The notes: a model not told the origin generated them from the sequence alone. Shown: positions 17,821 to 25,752, counted from the stretch's first letter. The stretch is DNA of 33,056 nt from CAZVUW01 sp964629825 (GCA_964629825.1 CAZVUW010000025.1:1-33056); one strand, 5' to 3'. Made by a program: numbers and translations.

Positions 17821-19295
17821 CGCTGGCCTCCGGTTTCGGGGCGGCCCTTGCTCTCGCTGCCTGCGCCGCTCTGCCCGCCCGCGGCTCCGCCGTGGGCCGC
17901 GATCAGCCGCTCCGCCAGACGGTCCAGCCCGACCGAGCGGCTGGCCTTGACCAGGACGGCGTCGTCCGGCCCGATCCGCCGGTCGAGGAGGTCCGCGGCC
18001 GCCTCGATGCCCTCAGCGCTGAGCAGCTCCAGGGACCCGGCCCCGACCTGCCGGGCGCCCTCGGCGATGCCCTCGGCCTCCGAGCCCACCACGACCAGAC
18101 CGTCGAGCCCGAGCTGTGCCGCCTTGCGGCCGACGACCAGATGGGCCTCGGCGCTGGCGCTGCCCAGCTCGGCCATCCGCCCGAGCACCGCCCAGCGCTG
18201 CCCGGACACCGCCAGCCGGGCCAGGGTCGATAGGGCCGCCTCGGTGGAGGCGGGGTTTGCGTTGTAGGAGTCGTTGAGGACGGTCAACCCGTCGGCGGTC
18301 CGCACCAGCTCCATGCGCCAGCGCGACAGCCGGGCGGCCGGTAGCGCTGCCGCGGCAGCCGCCACGTCCACCCCGAGCTCGGCGGCGACCGCCAGCGCGG
18401 CCAACGCGTTGCCGACGTTGTGCTCGCCGGGTGCGCTCAGGCGCACCTCGGCCCGTTCGCCGTCCGGCCCGAGCGCCGTGAACGAGGGCCGCGCCAGCTC
18501 GTCCAGGCGCACGTCGACGGCCCGCCAGTCGGCAGCCTCGGCTCGGCCGTAGGTGATCACCCGGCCGGGGGCGATCTCGGCCATCGCGGCCACGCGCGCA
18601 TCGTCGGCGTTGAGGACGGCCAGGCCATCGGCTCCGAGGCCCTCTACCAGCTCGGCCTTGGCACGCCCCACGGTGTCGACGTCACCGAGCAGCTCGAGGT
18701 GGGAGGCCCCGACCGCTGTGACCACGGCGATGTCAGGCCGGACCACGGGGACCAGCCGGGCGATGTGCCCGAGGCCGCGCGTCCCCAGCTCGGTGACGAC
18801 CACCTGGGTGTCGCGCTCCAGCAGGCACAGCGTGAGCGGGACGCCGAGGTCGTTGTTGTAGGAGCCGGGAGCCGCGGCGACGCGCCGCCCCGGCCGGCCC
18901 TCGGCCGCCGCCGCGACCGCCACGGCGATCAGATCCTTGGTCGTGGTCTTGCCCTGCGAGCCGGTGACGGCGACGACCGCGGGATCGACGGTGTCGCGCA
19001 GCCAGGCGGCCAGCCCCAGGAGCGCATCGGCCGGGTCGTCGACCAGCACCGCACCGGGCTCGCCGGCGGGTTCGGCGTCCTCGGCCTGCAGGTAGCCGGC
19101 GGCTCCGCGGCCCACGGCATCGGCGATGAAGTCATGTCCGTCGTGCTGCTCCCCCGGCAGCGGCACGAACAGCGCGCCGGGCCCGGCCCTGCGCGAGTCG
19201 ATGGTCACGGCCGTGACCACGCGGGCGGCGTCGGCGGGGTCGGCCAGCTCTCCGCCGACGACGTCGGCGATGTCGGCGAGGTCGAGCGGGATCAC
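17817..19295 (-). CDS. murF: UDP-MurNAc-tripeptide--D-Ala-D-Ala ligase
   Basis: MurF adds the D-Ala-D-Ala dipeptide to finish the UDP-MurNAc-pentapeptide. The 492-residue product has the three-domain Mur ligase plan. The N-terminal domain ends with TIDSRRAGPGALFVPLPGE (31-49). The ATP loop TGSQGKTT is at 111-118, then YNNDLGVPLTL and VTAVGASHLELL. The C-terminal domain carries VLNDSYNANPAS. The last residues are Gly/Ser-rich. The GTG start overlaps murE by 4 nt and the stop overlaps mraY by 4 nt. MurF identity rather than MurE follows from YNNDLGVP and NDSYNANP. Confidence 0.97.
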   Translation of the reverse strand: MIPLDLADIADVVGGELADPADAARVVTAVTIDSRRAGPGALFVPLPGEQHDGHDFIADAVGRGAAGYLQAEDAEPAGEPGAVLVDDPADALLGLAAWLRDTVDPAVVAVTGSQGKTTTKDLIAVAVAAAAEGRPGRRVAAAPGSYNNDLGVPLTLCLLERDTQVVVTELGTRGLGHIARLVPVVRPDIAVVTAVGASHLELLGDVDTVGRAKAELVEGLGADGLAVLNADDARVAAMAEIAPGRVITYGRAEAADWRAVDVRLDELARPSFTALGPDGERAEVRLSAPGEHNVGNALAALAVAAELGVDVAAAAAALPAARLSRWRMELVRTADGLTVLNDSYNANPASTEAALSTLARLAVSGQRWAVLGRMAELGSASAEAHLVVGRKAAQLGLDGLVVVGSEAEGIAEGARQVGAGSLELLSAEGIEAAADLLDRRIGPDDAVLVKASRSVGLDRLAERLIAAHGGAAGGQSGAGSESKGRPETGGQR

Positions 19296-20785
19296 CGCTG
19301 CGCCTCCCGGTAGGAGGCGGTCAGCAGCTCCCGCGCCACGGCCCGGTCGTCGAAGGGGATGGTGCCGTCGGCGAGCTCCTGGTAGGTCTCGTGTCCCTTG
19401 CCGGCGATGACGACGAGATCGCCGGGCCCGGCCTCAGCGAGCGCGGCGGCGATGCCGGCGCGGCGGTCCACCATCTTGATGACGCGGTCCCGCAGCTCCT
19501 CGCCGGCGCCGGCGGCCATCTCTGCGAGGATCGCCTCGGGGTCCTCGCTGCGGGGGTTGTCACTGGTCAGCACGGCGAGGTCGCTGAGCTCCGCGGCCGC
19601 GGCACCCATGAGGGGGCGCTTGGCGGAGTCGCGGTCGCCGCCGCAGCCGAGGACCGTGATCAGCCGGCCCTTGGTGAGGGCGCGCGCCGCCTTCAGGACG
19701 TTGCGGACGCTGTCGGGCGTGTGCGCGTAGTCGACGATGACGCCGAACGGCTGTCCGGCGTCGACGCGCTCCATCCGGCCGGGGACGCCGCGCAGCGCCT
19801 CGACCCCGGCCGCCGCCACCTCCGGCTCGATCCCCGCGGCCGCGGCGACGGCCACTGCCAGAAGCGCGTTGGAGACGTTGTAGTGGCCGGGCAGGTTGGT
19901 CCGCACCGTGACGGAGCCGCCGTCGTGCCTGGCGGTGAAGGTGGAGCCCTCCGGGCCGCTCTGCACGTCGACGGCGGTCCAGTCGGCGGGGCCGCTCAGG
20001 GCGACCGTCGTGACCGGAACCCCCGCCTCGGCGGCCATGCGCCGCCCCCAGGCGTCGTCGACGACGACGACGGCGCGCTCGGACAGCTCCGGTGTGAACA
20101 GGCGGGCCTTGGCGGCGAAGTAGTCCTCGAGGTCGCGGTGGAAGTCGAGGTGGTCCTGGCTCAGGTTGGTGAAGGCCGCGACGCTGATGCGGGTCGCGTC
20201 GATCCGCCGCAGCGCCAGCCCGTGGCTCGACACCTCGAGCGCGGCGGCCGTCACACCGTCGTCGCGCATCCGCCGCCACAGCCGCTGAAGATCGCTGGCC
20301 TCGGGGGTGGTGCGCAGCGCGGGGATGGCCACGCCGGCGCTGCGGGTCTCGACCGTGCCGACGAGCCCGGTGGTGTGGCCGGCGGCGGCCAGGATCGACT
20401 CGAGCAGGTAGGCGGTCGTGGTCTTGCCGTTGGTCCCGGTGACCCCGAGCAGCAGCAGCTCCTCCGAGGGGAACCCGTGCACGCGCGCAGCGATCGGCCC
20501 CAGCGCGGCGGCGACGTCCGGCACCACCAGCTGGGGCACGGCCAGCTCGAGCGGCCGCTCGACCAGCAGGGCGGCGGCGCCCGCGGCGATGGCGGACGGC
20601 GCGTAGTGGTGGCCGTCGCTGCGCTGCCCCCTTCGCGCCGCGAAGAGGGCGCCGGGGCGGACCTGCCGGCTGTCGTGGGTGACGTCGCTCACGGGGGTCG
20701 AGCCGTCGCCGATCAGCTGTGAACCCGCCACTGCGGCGGTCAGATCGCCGAGGCGGACGACGTCGGGGCGGGCGGTGGGGATCAC
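19292..20785 (-). CDS. murE: UDP-MurNAc-L-Ala-D-Glu--meso-DAP ligase
   Basis: MurE adds the third stem-peptide residue. The 497-residue protein has THDSRQVRPGALF (36-48), the ATP loop TGTNGKTT (116-123), the carbamylated-lysine region, and DNPR at 409-412. DNPR is the recognised marker for meso-diaminopimelate specificity, so the wall is probably DAP-type. AGKGHETYQ near 461-469 is also typical. I chose GTG 20785 because GGAAGG lies 5 nt upstream; the frame is open to 21514, but that stretch runs inside ftsI on another frame. A 140-bp gap separates it from ftsI, and its end overlaps murF by 4 nt. Confidence 0.97.
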   Translation of the reverse strand: MIPTARPDVVRLGDLTAAVAGSQLIGDGSTPVSDVTHDSRQVRPGALFAARRGQRSDGHHYAPSAIAAGAAALLVERPLELAVPQLVVPDVAAALGPIAARVHGFPSEELLLLGVTGTNGKTTTAYLLESILAAAGHTTGLVGTVETRSAGVAIPALRTTPEASDLQRLWRRMRDDGVTAAALEVSSHGLALRRIDATRISVAAFTNLSQDHLDFHRDLEDYFAAKARLFTPELSERAVVVVDDAWGRRMAAEAGVPVTTVALSGPADWTAVDVQSGPEGSTFTARHDGGSVTVRTNLPGHYNVSNALLAVAVAAAAGIEPEVAAAGVEALRGVPGRMERVDAGQPFGVIVDYAHTPDSVRNVLKAARALTKGRLITVLGCGGDRDSAKRPLMGAAAAELSDLAVLTSDNPRSEDPEAILAEMAAGAGEELRDRVIKMVDRRAGIAAALAEAGPGDLVVIAGKGHETYQELADGTIPFDDRAVARELLTASYREAQR

Positions 20786-20875
20786 ACTGACCTTCCGGGA
20801 CGGCAGCGGGGAGCGACGGAACGGCCGACGGCGCTGTGCGCGCACGCGTTCGGTGCGGCGAGGATACGAGGCGGA

Positions 20876-20909
20876 CCTCCGGATGCCTTGCAGCCTGCCC
20901 GGCCGGAGG
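20876..20909 (-). terminator. Hairpin in the ftsI-murE gap
   Basis: CCTCCGG (20876-20882) and CCGGAGG (20903-20909) form a perfect 7-bp stem with a 20-nt loop, 17 nt after the ftsI stop. No T-run follows. A TATCCT hexamer on the minus strand (20866-20861) just after it could be a -10 for murE. This may be an attenuator or internal promoter region in the only sizeable gap within the mraZ-ftsQ run. Evidence is weak. Confidence 0.3.
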
Positions 20910-20925
20910 GACACGAGCGCGGCCA

Positions 20926-22986
20926 TCAGGGGCGTGGCGGGGTGCTCTCCGCGGCGGTCGACGTCGCCGCGGCGACCGCCGGGACGGCGGTGGCGCGCTC
21001 CTCGGGCTCGCTGGGCGGCACCCGCCGGTGCGCCAGGGCGAACTCCATGATCTCGCTGAACACCGGAGCGGCGGTCAGGCCTCCATAGATGGGGGTCGGC
21101 TCGTCCAGCATGACGGCCACCACCAGCGCCGGGTCGTCGGCGGGTGCGAAGCCGGCGAAGGTGGCGATGTAGGCGCCCTCCTCGTAGCCGCGGCTCGTTG
21201 CGGAGGGCTTCTGCGCGGTGCCGGTCTTCCCGGCCACGCTGTAGCCCGGGACCGCCGCGAGCCCGCCCGTGCCGCGCTCCACGACCCCGGTCAGCATCTG
21301 CGCCAGGACCTCGGCGGTCTCCTCCGAGATGGCGCGCTGACGCTCCGGCTCGGGGGCGGGGACCAGGCGGCCCTCGGCGTCGACCGTCCCGCGCACCAGA
21401 CGGGGCTCCTGCCACACGCCGCCGGTTGCGACCGTCTGGAACACCCCCGCGACCTGGAGCAGGGTCGCGGACACGCCCTGGCCGATCGCGATGGTCGGGA
21501 GACTGGTGGACCACCAGTCCTCGACCGCAGGGAGCAGGCCGGCCGACTCGCCGGGGAAGTCCAGCCCGGTCGCGCGCCCGAAGCCGAACTTGACCAGGTA
21601 GTCGTGCAGGCGCTCGGGTCCGACCCGCTGCGCGATCTTGATCGTCCCGACGTTGGAGGACTCGGCCATGATGTCTGAGACCGACATGACCTCCTCCGGG
21701 TGCGGGGAGGAGTCCTTGAAGCGCTTGTCCCCGACCACGTAGCTGTCCGGGACGGTGAAGGTCTCGTCGACGCCGACCAGGCCCTCCTCGAGCGCGGCGG
21801 CGACGGTGACGACCTTGCTGACGCTGCCGGGTTCGAAGACGTCGGTCACCGCCCGGTTTCGGCGGGCGTAGTCGTCCGAGGACGACAGGTCGTTCGGGTC
21901 GAAGCTGGGCGCCGACGCCATGGCGAGGATCTCGGAGGTGCGCACGTCGAGCACCACGGCCGAGCCGCCCAGGGCGTCGTAGCGCTCCACCGCCTCTGCC
22001 AGCGCGCGCTCGGCGACCGCCGCGATCTGGCGATCCAGCGTCAGGACCAGATCCGTCCCCGGCCGGGGCGGGTCCATCTCCTTTGGCGCCCCGGAGATCG
22101 TCAGCCCGCCCGGCGCAGCCTCGAGCTCGAGCCGGCCGGGCTGGCCGTGCAGCACGTCCTCGTAGGCGAGCTCGAGCCCGGCCAGGCCCTGGTGGTCGAT
22201 CCCGGAGAAGCCGACCACCTGCGCCGCCAGGCCGGGCGCGGGATAGGTCCGGGTCGGCTCCTCCAGCACCCCGATGCCGGCCAGCTTCATCTCCTTGACC
22301 TGCTCCCCCACGGCGTACGGCAGCTGGCGGCCGAGGTACGTGAAGCTGGTGTCCTTCGTCAGGGGCTCGAGCAGCTCGTGCGCAGGGCGGCCCAGGAGCG
22401 GCGCCAGCCGGCTCGCGATGATCGCCGGGTCCACACCGCCGGCCTTGATGGCGCGCGGGTCGGCGTAGATGCTCGCCGCCGCCAGCGACATCGCCAGCGG
22501 CTCACCGGCGCGGTCGTACAGCCGGCCACGGCGCGCCGGCAGCTCGATCTCCCGCCGGGCCTGCTGCTCGGCGCGGGCCCGGTACTCGGGCGCGTCGAGC
22601 ACCTGGACGCTGATCAGGCGCCAGCCGATGACGCCCGTGAGCAGCAGGTAGACCGCCAGCAGGCCGGACAGGCGACGACCGGAGCGGACCCTGGCCAGGC
22701 CGGAGGACTCCCCGGGCCGGCGCGTGCGGCGCCGGGTGGGCTGAGCGGGCCGCGGGCGGCGCCGGGCCGCCTCGTCCTGACGCCGACGGCGCCGGGGTGC
22801 CGCCGCCTGACGCGGACGGCGCCGGGCCTGCGAGCCCGCGCCCCGCGGGGCACGCCGTGGGGCAGCCCCGGTCGAACGCTGCTGCGGGCGCCGCGCTGCG
22901 CGAGCGGGACGCCGGCGCACGCGGGCGGCCGGCCGGCGCGTCGCGGTGGTCGAGCTGCGGCGACCGGCTGTGCGAGCTCCAGCCAC
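20926..22986 (-). CDS. ftsI: Septal penicillin-binding protein FtsI (PBP3) with long Arg-rich tail
   Basis: FtsI is the class B transpeptidase that cross-links septal peptidoglycan with FtsW. The 686-residue protein has a membrane helix at about 107-122 and the dimerisation domain beginning LPARRGRLYDRAGEPLA. The transpeptidase domain contains S388-x-x-K391 (GSVSK), S443-S444-N445, and K587-T-G. A short Ala/Thr-rich end follows. The cytoplasmic tail before the helix is about 100 residues, very rich in arginine, and includes four 10-residue repeats at 51-90. FtsI tails in many bacteria are 20-40 residues, although some actinobacteria have long ones. The GTG start lies 5 nt after the ftsL stop, with only a weak ribosome site. 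Confidence 0.95.
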   Translation of the reverse strand: MAGARTAGRRSSTTATRRPAARVRRRPARAARRPQQRSTGAAPRRAPRGAGSQARRRPRQAAAPRRRRRQDEAARRRPRPAQPTRRRTRRPGESSGLARVRSGRRLSGLLAVYLLLTGVIGWRLISVQVLDAPEYRARAEQQARREIELPARRGRLYDRAGEPLAMSLAAASIYADPRAIKAGGVDPAIIASRLAPLLGRPAHELLEPLTKDTSFTYLGRQLPYAVGEQVKEMKLAGIGVLEEPTRTYPAPGLAAQVVGFSGIDHQGLAGLELAYEDVLHGQPGRLELEAAPGGLTISGAPKEMDPPRPGTDLVLTLDRQIAAVAERALAEAVERYDALGGSAVVLDVRTSEILAMASAPSFDPNDLSSSDDYARRNRAVTDVFEPGSVSKVVTVAAALEEGLVGVDETFTVPDSYVVGDKRFKDSSPHPEEVMSVSDIMAESSNVGTIKIAQRVGPERLHDYLVKFGFGRATGLDFPGESAGLLPAVEDWWSTSLPTIAIGQGVSATLLQVAGVFQTVATGGVWQEPRLVRGTVDAEGRLVPAPEPERQRAISEETAEVLAQMLTGVVERGTGGLAAVPGYSVAGKTGTAQKPSATSRGYEEGAYIATFAGFAPADDPALVVAVMLDEPTPIYGGLTAAPVFSEIMEFALAHRRVPPSEPEERATAVPAVAAATSTAAESTPPRP
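22717..22836 (-). repeat. Four 30-bp tandem repeats inside ftsI
   Basis: Four units in exact 30-bp register encode residues 51-90 of FtsI: GSQARRRPRQ, AAAPRRRRRQ, DEAARRRPRP and AQPTRRRTRR. Each has RRR at unit positions 5-7. At DNA level the string CGGCGCCGGG recurs on the plus strand at 22727, 22757, 22787 and 22817. The units differ elsewhere, so the repeat is old enough to have diverged while keeping its arginines. Confidence 0.85.
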
Positions 22987-22991
22987 CGGCG

Positions 22992-23444
22992 CTAGTCCCC
23001 TGCGCTCGCCGCCTGCGGGTTCGCAGAGGACTTGTGCGGGTTGGGCGGCGGCTGCTCCTCGTCGCCCTCCGCCGTCGGCGTGACGACGGCGGGGCGGCTC
23101 ACCATCAGAAAGGCCGGGCGCTCGGCCTCGACCATGCCGAGCTGTGTCATGGCGACGTTCCGGACGCGCTCGGGCGACTCCAGGTGAGCGACCTCGGCGG
23201 TGAGCTCGTCGTAGCGGATGGACAGCGCCTCGATCTCCGCGCTCAGCTCGCGCGCGGCGAAGGCGGACTCGGCCGCCAGAGCGGACAGGCTCAGGATCCC
23301 GAAGACGCCGCCGACGACCACGACCACGATGGCCAGGAGGAACGGCCAGGTGCGCCGCGGCTTCTGGACGACGCGGAGCTGCGGGCGGCGATCGGGTGCG
23401 GCCGTGACCTGGGGACGACGGACTGCGGTGGGGAGAGCTGACAT
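22992..23444 (-). CDS. ftsL: FtsL-like septum formation protein
   Basis: This small bitopic divisome protein is expected to form a complex with a DivIC/FtsB partner and FtsQ and to activate FtsW-FtsI. The 150-residue product has a basic tail (1-33), one membrane helix (about 34-54), and a coiled coil rich in Glu, Ala and Leu (about 56-90). LESPERVRNVAMTQLGM follows at 88-104, a typical FtsL/DivIC C-terminal element, and then a Pro-rich end. Its ATG comes directly after the rsmH stop (TAGATG). Sequence conservation in FtsL is low, so the symbol rests on topology plus position between rsmH and ftsI. Confidence 0.85.
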   Translation of the reverse strand: MSALPTAVRRPQVTAAPDRRPQLRVVQKPRRTWPFLLAIVVVVVGGVFGILSLSALAAESAFAARELSAEIEALSIRYDELTAEVAHLESPERVRNVAMTQLGMVEAERPAFLMVSRPAVVTPTAEGDEEQPPPNPHKSSANPQAASAGD

Positions 23445-24443
23445 CTAGCGTCCTCCTTCGGGGAACGGCTCAGGGGTCCGCTCCGCGGCGCGCAGACGGG
23501 CAGAGCGCGCGCGGGGGTTCCGTGCGACCTCCTCCTCACCGGCGCGCTCGGCGCCACGGGTGAGGATCCGCACGAGCGGCGACCGGCCGCAGGCGCACAC
23601 CGGCAGATCCGGAGGGCACACGCAGCCGGCCGCGGCCTCGGCGAAGGCCTCCTTCGCGATCCGGTCCTCGAGCGAGTGATAGCTGAGCACCGCCAGGCGC
23701 CCGCCCCTGCCGCCGTCGGCTGGGGCAGGGGCGGCCAGCTCCAGTGCCTGGGGAAGGGAGGCACGGAAGCGGTCCAGCTCGCCGTTGACGGCGATCCGAA
23801 GCGCCTGAAAGGTGCGGGTTGCGGGGTGGGTCTGCTGGCGGCGGCGGGCCGCCGCGGGGGTGGCGCCGACGACGACGTCGGCGAGCTGGCCGGTGGTGGT
23901 CAGCGGGCGCGCCCGGACGATGGCCTCGGCGATGCGGCGCGAGCGGCGCTCCTCGCCGTAGATCCACAGGACACGGGCGAGCTCCTCGGCGGGGAGGTCG
24001 TTGACCAGGTCGGCCGCGGTGGTGGGAGACGACGGGTCCATCCGCATGTCAAGCGGTGCGTCTGAGCGGAAGGAGAAGCCGCGCTCACCGGTGTCCAGCT
24101 GCATCGACGACACGCCGAGGTCGTAGAGCACGCCGAGCAGCGGTCCCACGCGCTCCACGACCGGCCCGACGTGCTCGGCGAGCTCGTCGAACGGCGCGTG
24201 CACCAGCACGACGCGCTCGCCGTAGGCGGCCAGGCGGCGCCGCGACAGCTCCAGCGCCCCCGGGTCGCGGTCGAAGCCGACCAGCACGGTGCCCGAGCCG
24301 CTGGCTGCCAGCAGGGCCGCGGCGTGCCCGGCGGCGCCCACCGTGGCGTCCACGACGACCGCGGGCTCCTCGCCCCGGACCGCCAGCAGGTCGACGATGC
24401 GCTCCACGAGCACCGGCTCGTGCGGCCTCCGGGGTCCTGCCAT
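23445..24443 (-). CDS. rsmH: 16S rRNA (cytosine-1402-N4)-methyltransferase
   Basis: RsmH (MraW) methylates N4 of C1402 in the 16S rRNA decoding centre using SAM. From ATG 24443 it has 332 residues. It starts RPHEPVLVERIVDLL (5-19). The SAM-binding segment reads VDATVGAAGHAAALL, where GAAGH replaces the more usual GxGGH. LYDLGVSSMQLD, the inserted substrate domain, LSYHSLEDRI, and the C-terminal CVCPPDLPVCACGR are all typical of actinobacterial members. A longer frame starts at ATG 24476, adjacent to the mraZ stop, adding 11 residues; the GGGGGGG tract before 24443 favours the shorter form. It is the second dcw gene. Confidence 0.96.
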   Translation of the reverse strand: MAGPRRPHEPVLVERIVDLLAVRGEEPAVVVDATVGAAGHAAALLAASGSGTVLVGFDRDPGALELSRRRLAAYGERVVLVHAPFDELAEHVGPVVERVGPLLGVLYDLGVSSMQLDTGERGFSFRSDAPLDMRMDPSSPTTAADLVNDLPAEELARVLWIYGEERRSRRIAEAIVRARPLTTTGQLADVVVGATPAAARRRQQTHPATRTFQALRIAVNGELDRFRASLPQALELAAPAPADGGRGGRLAVLSYHSLEDRIAKEAFAEAAAGCVCPPDLPVCACGRSPLVRILTRGAERAGEEEVARNPRARSARLRAAERTPEPFPEGGR

Positions 24444-24476
24444 GGGCCCCCCCTGTTCGACGCGCGACAGCAGCAT

Positions 24477-24908
24477 CTAGAAGATCCCCGCCCCGAACGG
24501 CTCGTCCGTGCCGGCGAAGTCGGCCATGGCCTCGTCGCGGTAGGCCTCCCAGCGGGCGTAGTCCCACAGCTCGACGCGCGAGTCGTTGCCCACCACGGCG
24601 ACCTCCTTGGTGAGGCCGGCGTACTGGCGCAGGCGCGCCGGGATGGTGACGCGTCCCTGGCGATCCAGGGACTCGGCGTGGGCGTTGGCGAGCATCATCC
24701 GGGCGAAGCGGCGCTCGCGGCTGTCGGTGGTGCGCAGGGCGCGGAGGTTCTCGACGACCCGCTCCCAGTCGCTCCGCGGGTGCACCGCCAGGCAGTGGTC
24801 CAGCCCCACGGTCATCACCAGCCCCTCCGACAGCTCATCGCGGAAGGCCGAGGGCAGGATCACGCGTCCCTTGGGGTCCAGCGTGTGCTGGTACTCCCCC
24901 AGGAACAT
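24477..24908 (-). CDS. mraZ: Transcriptional regulator MraZ
   Basis: MraZ is an AbrB-like DNA-binding protein that represses its own dcw operon in the bacteria where it has been studied. The 143-residue protein has two repeated swapped-hairpin domains, each with a variant of the DxxGR motif: LDPKGRVILPSAFRDEL (10-26) and LDRQGRVTIPARLRQYAGL (81-99). It is full length. GGGGGTGA lies shortly before the ATG. It heads the cluster and lies downstream of a promoter carrying TGGGG-type repeats, so autoregulation is the natural reading. Confidence 0.97.
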   Translation of the reverse strand: MFLGEYQHTLDPKGRVILPSAFRDELSEGLVMTVGLDHCLAVHPRSDWERVVENLRALRTTDSRERRFARMMLANAHAESLDRQGRVTIPARLRQYAGLTKEVAVVGNDSRVELWDYARWEAYRDEAMADFAGTDEPFGAGIF

Positions 24909-24990
24909 CGCTCACCCCCGGCGACTTTCCTCGACCCGATCGGGCTGCCACTGCCATGGACTGCCGTCGGGCCTTCGACCCCCCGCGCCT

Positions 24991-25044
24991 CCCACGGGGA
25001 CTCCATCTGTCCCCACTGTCCCCCACTTCACACCACCTTGTCAA
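24991..25044 (-). promoter_or_regulatory. mraZ promoter with overlapping MraZ-type operator repeats
   Basis: On the minus strand TTGACA (25044-25039) is followed after 18 nt by GACAGT (25020-25015). TGGGG, TGGGG, TGGAG and TGGGA begin at 25025, 25015, 25005 and 24994, spaced 10, 10 and 11 bp. Direct TGGG repeats at 10-bp spacing are the known form of the MraZ box. Here they cover the -10 and the start region, fitting repression. The leader to the mraZ ATG is about 100 nt. Confidence 0.7.
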
Positions 25045-25125
25045 CCAGGCGCGCCACCATCCGGGCACGCTGGAGGCGTGCGTGGAGACAAAACCGCAGG
25101 TCAGAGACGGTGGTGTGAAGTGGGG
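25021..25125. repeat. 17-bp perfect inverted repeat upstream of mraZ
   Basis: CCCCACTTCACACCACC at 25021-25037 is matched exactly in reverse complement at 25109-25125, with 71 nt between. Inside the loop GCACGC (25065-25070) and GCGTGC (25076-25081) form a second perfect hairpin. The left arm fills the -35/-10 spacer of the mraZ promoter and includes its first TGGGG unit in the minus direction. It may act as an operator pair, a terminator for the upstream HNH gene, or be the remnant of a duplication. Confidence 0.75.
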
Positions 25126-25148
25126 CGCCGGGGAGGGCGGGTGCGCGG

Positions 25149-25694
25149 CTAGGAGGCGTCGAGGACGTCGCCGAGGTAGTCGCGCCACTCCGGCTGCAGC
25201 CCGCCGACGGCCACGACGAGCCAGAACGCCGGGCGCGGTGCGAAGGGGCGGCGCCGCAGCTCCATGCCCGCCTCGGCCGGGGTGCGGTCCTTCTTGCGGC
25301 TGTTGCAGCGCCGGCAGGCGGCGACGACGTTCTCCCAGGAGTGCGGGCCCTTGCGGGAGCGCGGGACGACGTGGTCGACGTTCTCCGCGGCGCGGCCGCA
25401 GTACTGGCAGGTGTGCCCGTCGCGGATGAACACGCCGCGCCGGCTCAGGGTGGCGCGGCGGCGATACGGCACGTGCACGTAGCTGCGCAGGCGGATCACG
25501 GACGGAGCCGGGACCGACACCTGCGCCGAGCGGAACAGATGCCCGTTGGCGCTGACCAGGTCGGCCTTGTCCGAGAGGACCAGCACGACCGCGCGGCGGG
25601 CCTCTACGACGCTGAGCGGCTCCATGCTCGCGTTGAGCACCAGGGCCTTGCCTGGCGCCGTGCTCGCGAGCTGTGGTGGTGGACCAGCATCCAC
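25149..25694 (-). CDS. HNH endonuclease family protein
   Basis: This 181-residue protein has a C-terminal HNH nuclease fold. Two zinc-binding CxxC pairs are at C96/C99 (CQYCG) and C127/C130 (CRRC). The metal-binding catalytic block is VDHVVPRSRKG (106-116), and the later N is in SWENVVAAC. The N-terminal part, KALVLNASMEPLSVVEARRAVVLVL, is shared by a widespread family in actinobacteria and cyanobacteria whose role is unknown. The start is GTG 25694, with GGAGG 5 nt upstream. No restriction partner or methylase is adjacent, so a restriction role is not supported. It lies upstream of mraZ on the same strand. Confidence 0.9.
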   Translation of the reverse strand: MDAGPPPQLASTAPGKALVLNASMEPLSVVEARRAVVLVLSDKADLVSANGHLFRSAQVSVPAPSVIRLRSYVHVPYRRRATLSRRGVFIRDGHTCQYCGRAAENVDHVVPRSRKGPHSWENVVAACRRCNSRKKDRTPAEAGMELRRRPFAPRPAFWLVVAVGGLQPEWRDYLGDVLDAS

Positions 25695-25724
25695 ACCGCC
25701 CTCCCGCTGTGTATGGCCGCGCCC

Positions 25725-25752
25725 ACTGTACTGCCCTCGGGCGGGCTGTCAG
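25725..25752 (-). promoter_or_regulatory. Candidate promoter of the HNH gene
   Basis: On the minus strand CTGACA (25752-25747) and TACAGT (25730-25725) are 16 nt apart. They match the -35 and -10 consensus well and lie about 30 nt before the GTG start. The -35 covers the stop codon of the upstream tetR gene, so the HNH gene is probably transcribed on its own. Confidence 0.5.

Noticed and set aside
15959..18267. Plus-strand open frames over ftsW, mraY and murF
   Set aside because: They encode Gln/Arg/Asp/Gly-rich shadows, while the minus strand carries unmistakable membrane enzymes.
22717..22836. CRISPR-like array from 30-bp periodicity
   Set aside because: The units are contiguous, diverged, in frame within ftsI, and have no spacers; it is a coding tandem repeat.
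24444..24476. Longer rsmH start at ATG 24476
   Set aside because: It adds MLLSRVEQGGP before the conserved N-terminus; the G-rich ribosome site suits ATG 24443 better. It is not fully excluded.
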